Assembly: GCF_004362865.1 (NCBI RefSeq)
Contig: NZ_SNYI01000001.1
Span: 1 to 64,000 of the forward strand
Direction of reading: 5' to 3'
Length of the DNA stretch: 64,000 nt
DNA from: Zeaxanthinibacter enoshimensis
GTDB taxonomy: Bacteria; Bacteroidota; Bacteroidia; Flavobacteriales; Flavobacteriaceae
Notes under the pieces: model-generated
Databases searched by the model: none
Told to the model about the DNA's origin: nothing
The model's input: the letters and a program-made list of their open reading frames with translations, nothing else
Shown here: positions 63,626 through 64,000 of the stretch, one piece after another
How positions within the stretch are numbered: the stretch's first letter is position 1
How the letters are laid out: each line of letters begins with the position of its first letter
Translations under genes and position numbers: made by a program

Positions 63626-64000
63626 AGTTCCTCGTAATTCTCTATAACAAAGAGGTATCGTTCATTCTGCTTGTGCAGCATTTCCAGGCAGAACACCCCG
63701 TCTTTGCATTGATTCACCAGTTGCTCTTCCCCGTAACCGGTCGCAGAGACAATACTGGCACGATCTATTCCTTTCTCCAGCAGGTAGTTTTTGATCGCAT
63801 CGGCCCTTGCCTGGGATAATCTCTTATTGGTAGTCCTGCCACCACGACTGTCTGTATGAACGGCTATACTGAATTTAATTTCAGGGAACCTGGTCATGGC
63901 ATCCACGATCTTATCCAGTTCGGCCGTGATCTCGGGGGTCAGGCTTGTACGCCCGCTCGAAAAGTAGAACTTCCGGAGTTTAAACAAGGTTTGATCATCA
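63622..64000 (-). CDS. OmpA-family C-terminal domain, partial at window edge
   Basis: The frame stays open to the right edge (the apparent start is a TTG with open codons before it), so the N-terminus lies outside the window. The visible 126 residues form an OmpA/MotB-like peptidoglycan-binding domain: FYFSSGRTSLTPEITAELDK, FSIAVHTDSRGG, LSQARADAIKNYLLEKGID and ATGYGEEQLV. The Asp and Arg of the binding site are in HTDSRGG and SQARAD. Full product is probably an outer-membrane or cell-wall-anchored protein. Confidence 0.85.
   Translation of the reverse strand, partial: DDQTLFKLRKFYFSSGRTSLTPEITAELDKIVDAMTRFPEIKFSIAVHTDSRGGRTTNKRLSQARADAIKNYLLEKGIDRASIVSATGYGEEQLVNQCKDGVFCLEMLHKQNERYLFVIENYEEL

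Noticed and set aside
1-64000. tRNA or rRNA genes
   Set aside because: No cloverleaf-like T-loop block (GTTCRANNC with a matching acceptor stem) or rRNA segment was noticed on reading either strand; a tRNA scan would settle it.

Overview
The window reads as chromosomal DNA of a marine-type member of the Flavobacteriaceae (Bacteroidota). Three proteins share a DUF6090-type N-terminus, Bacteroidota-style promoters (TTTG, about 19 bp, TAnnTTTG) are present, Shine-Dalgarno sequences are weak, there are many short-tailed lipoproteins, and families common in flavobacteria occur (DUF6428, SigZ, DUF5694, DUF4212 with an acetate-type symporter, RluF). No rRNA, tRNA, CRISPR array, transposase or integrase was seen.

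Layout. (1) 1-6.4 kb: an AT-rich, same-strand series of single genes (two DUF6090 proteins, three small secreted proteins, a serine hydrolase with a TPR tail). Their spacers begin and end with short inverted repeats and share leader sequences, like a cassette array. (2) 6.6-25.6 kb: a Na+/H+ antiporter, then many single exported enzymes: a cytochrome c/PA14/sugar-dehydrogenase-like lipoprotein, a PQQ-dependent dehydrogenase, serine hydrolases, esterases, an amine oxidase, an amidohydrolase and a GH30 glycosidase. Several are preceded by a recurring TTTACTCTATATTTAA-type motif and a long leader; a decayed gene fragment occurs in two copies. (3) 25.7-28.3 kb: a PadR regulator with a short permease-prefix membrane protein, and a MerTP plus GDCCVxC pair. 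(4) 28.8-43.5 kb: an NCS1-like transporter coupled to a polyol dehydrogenase, then many small housekeeping and stress proteins. (5) 43.5-50.2 kb: rluF, marC, chrA and an arsenic locus (arsR, DUF6428, arsenate-reductase-like phosphatase, acr3), followed by a 38-residue peptide with 14 cysteines and a SigZ sigma factor. (6) 50.3-57.2 kb: App1-type phosphatase coupled to a lipid kinase, DNA alkylation repair, a CPBP protease, a GIY-YIG protein, a fasciclin lipoprotein and a SanA-like protein. (7) 57.2-58.1 kb: a non-coding mosaic of simple repeats. (8) 58.1-64 kb: a divergent Nramp-like transporter, an acetate uptake/activation operon on the minus strand, and an OmpA-domain gene cut by the right edge.

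How the genes may work together. The arsenic/chromate block combines sensing, reduction and efflux, with a probable metal-sequestering peptide. The acetate operon couples uptake (symporter and its small DUF4212 partner) to acetyl-CoA synthesis. The exported oxidoreductases and hydrolases fit scavenging of carbohydrates, alcohols and esters at the cell surface. The left end and the AT-rich esterase at 16.1 kb look acquired. The candidates for undescribed biology are the cassette-like array, the Cys-rich peptide and the repeated leader element.
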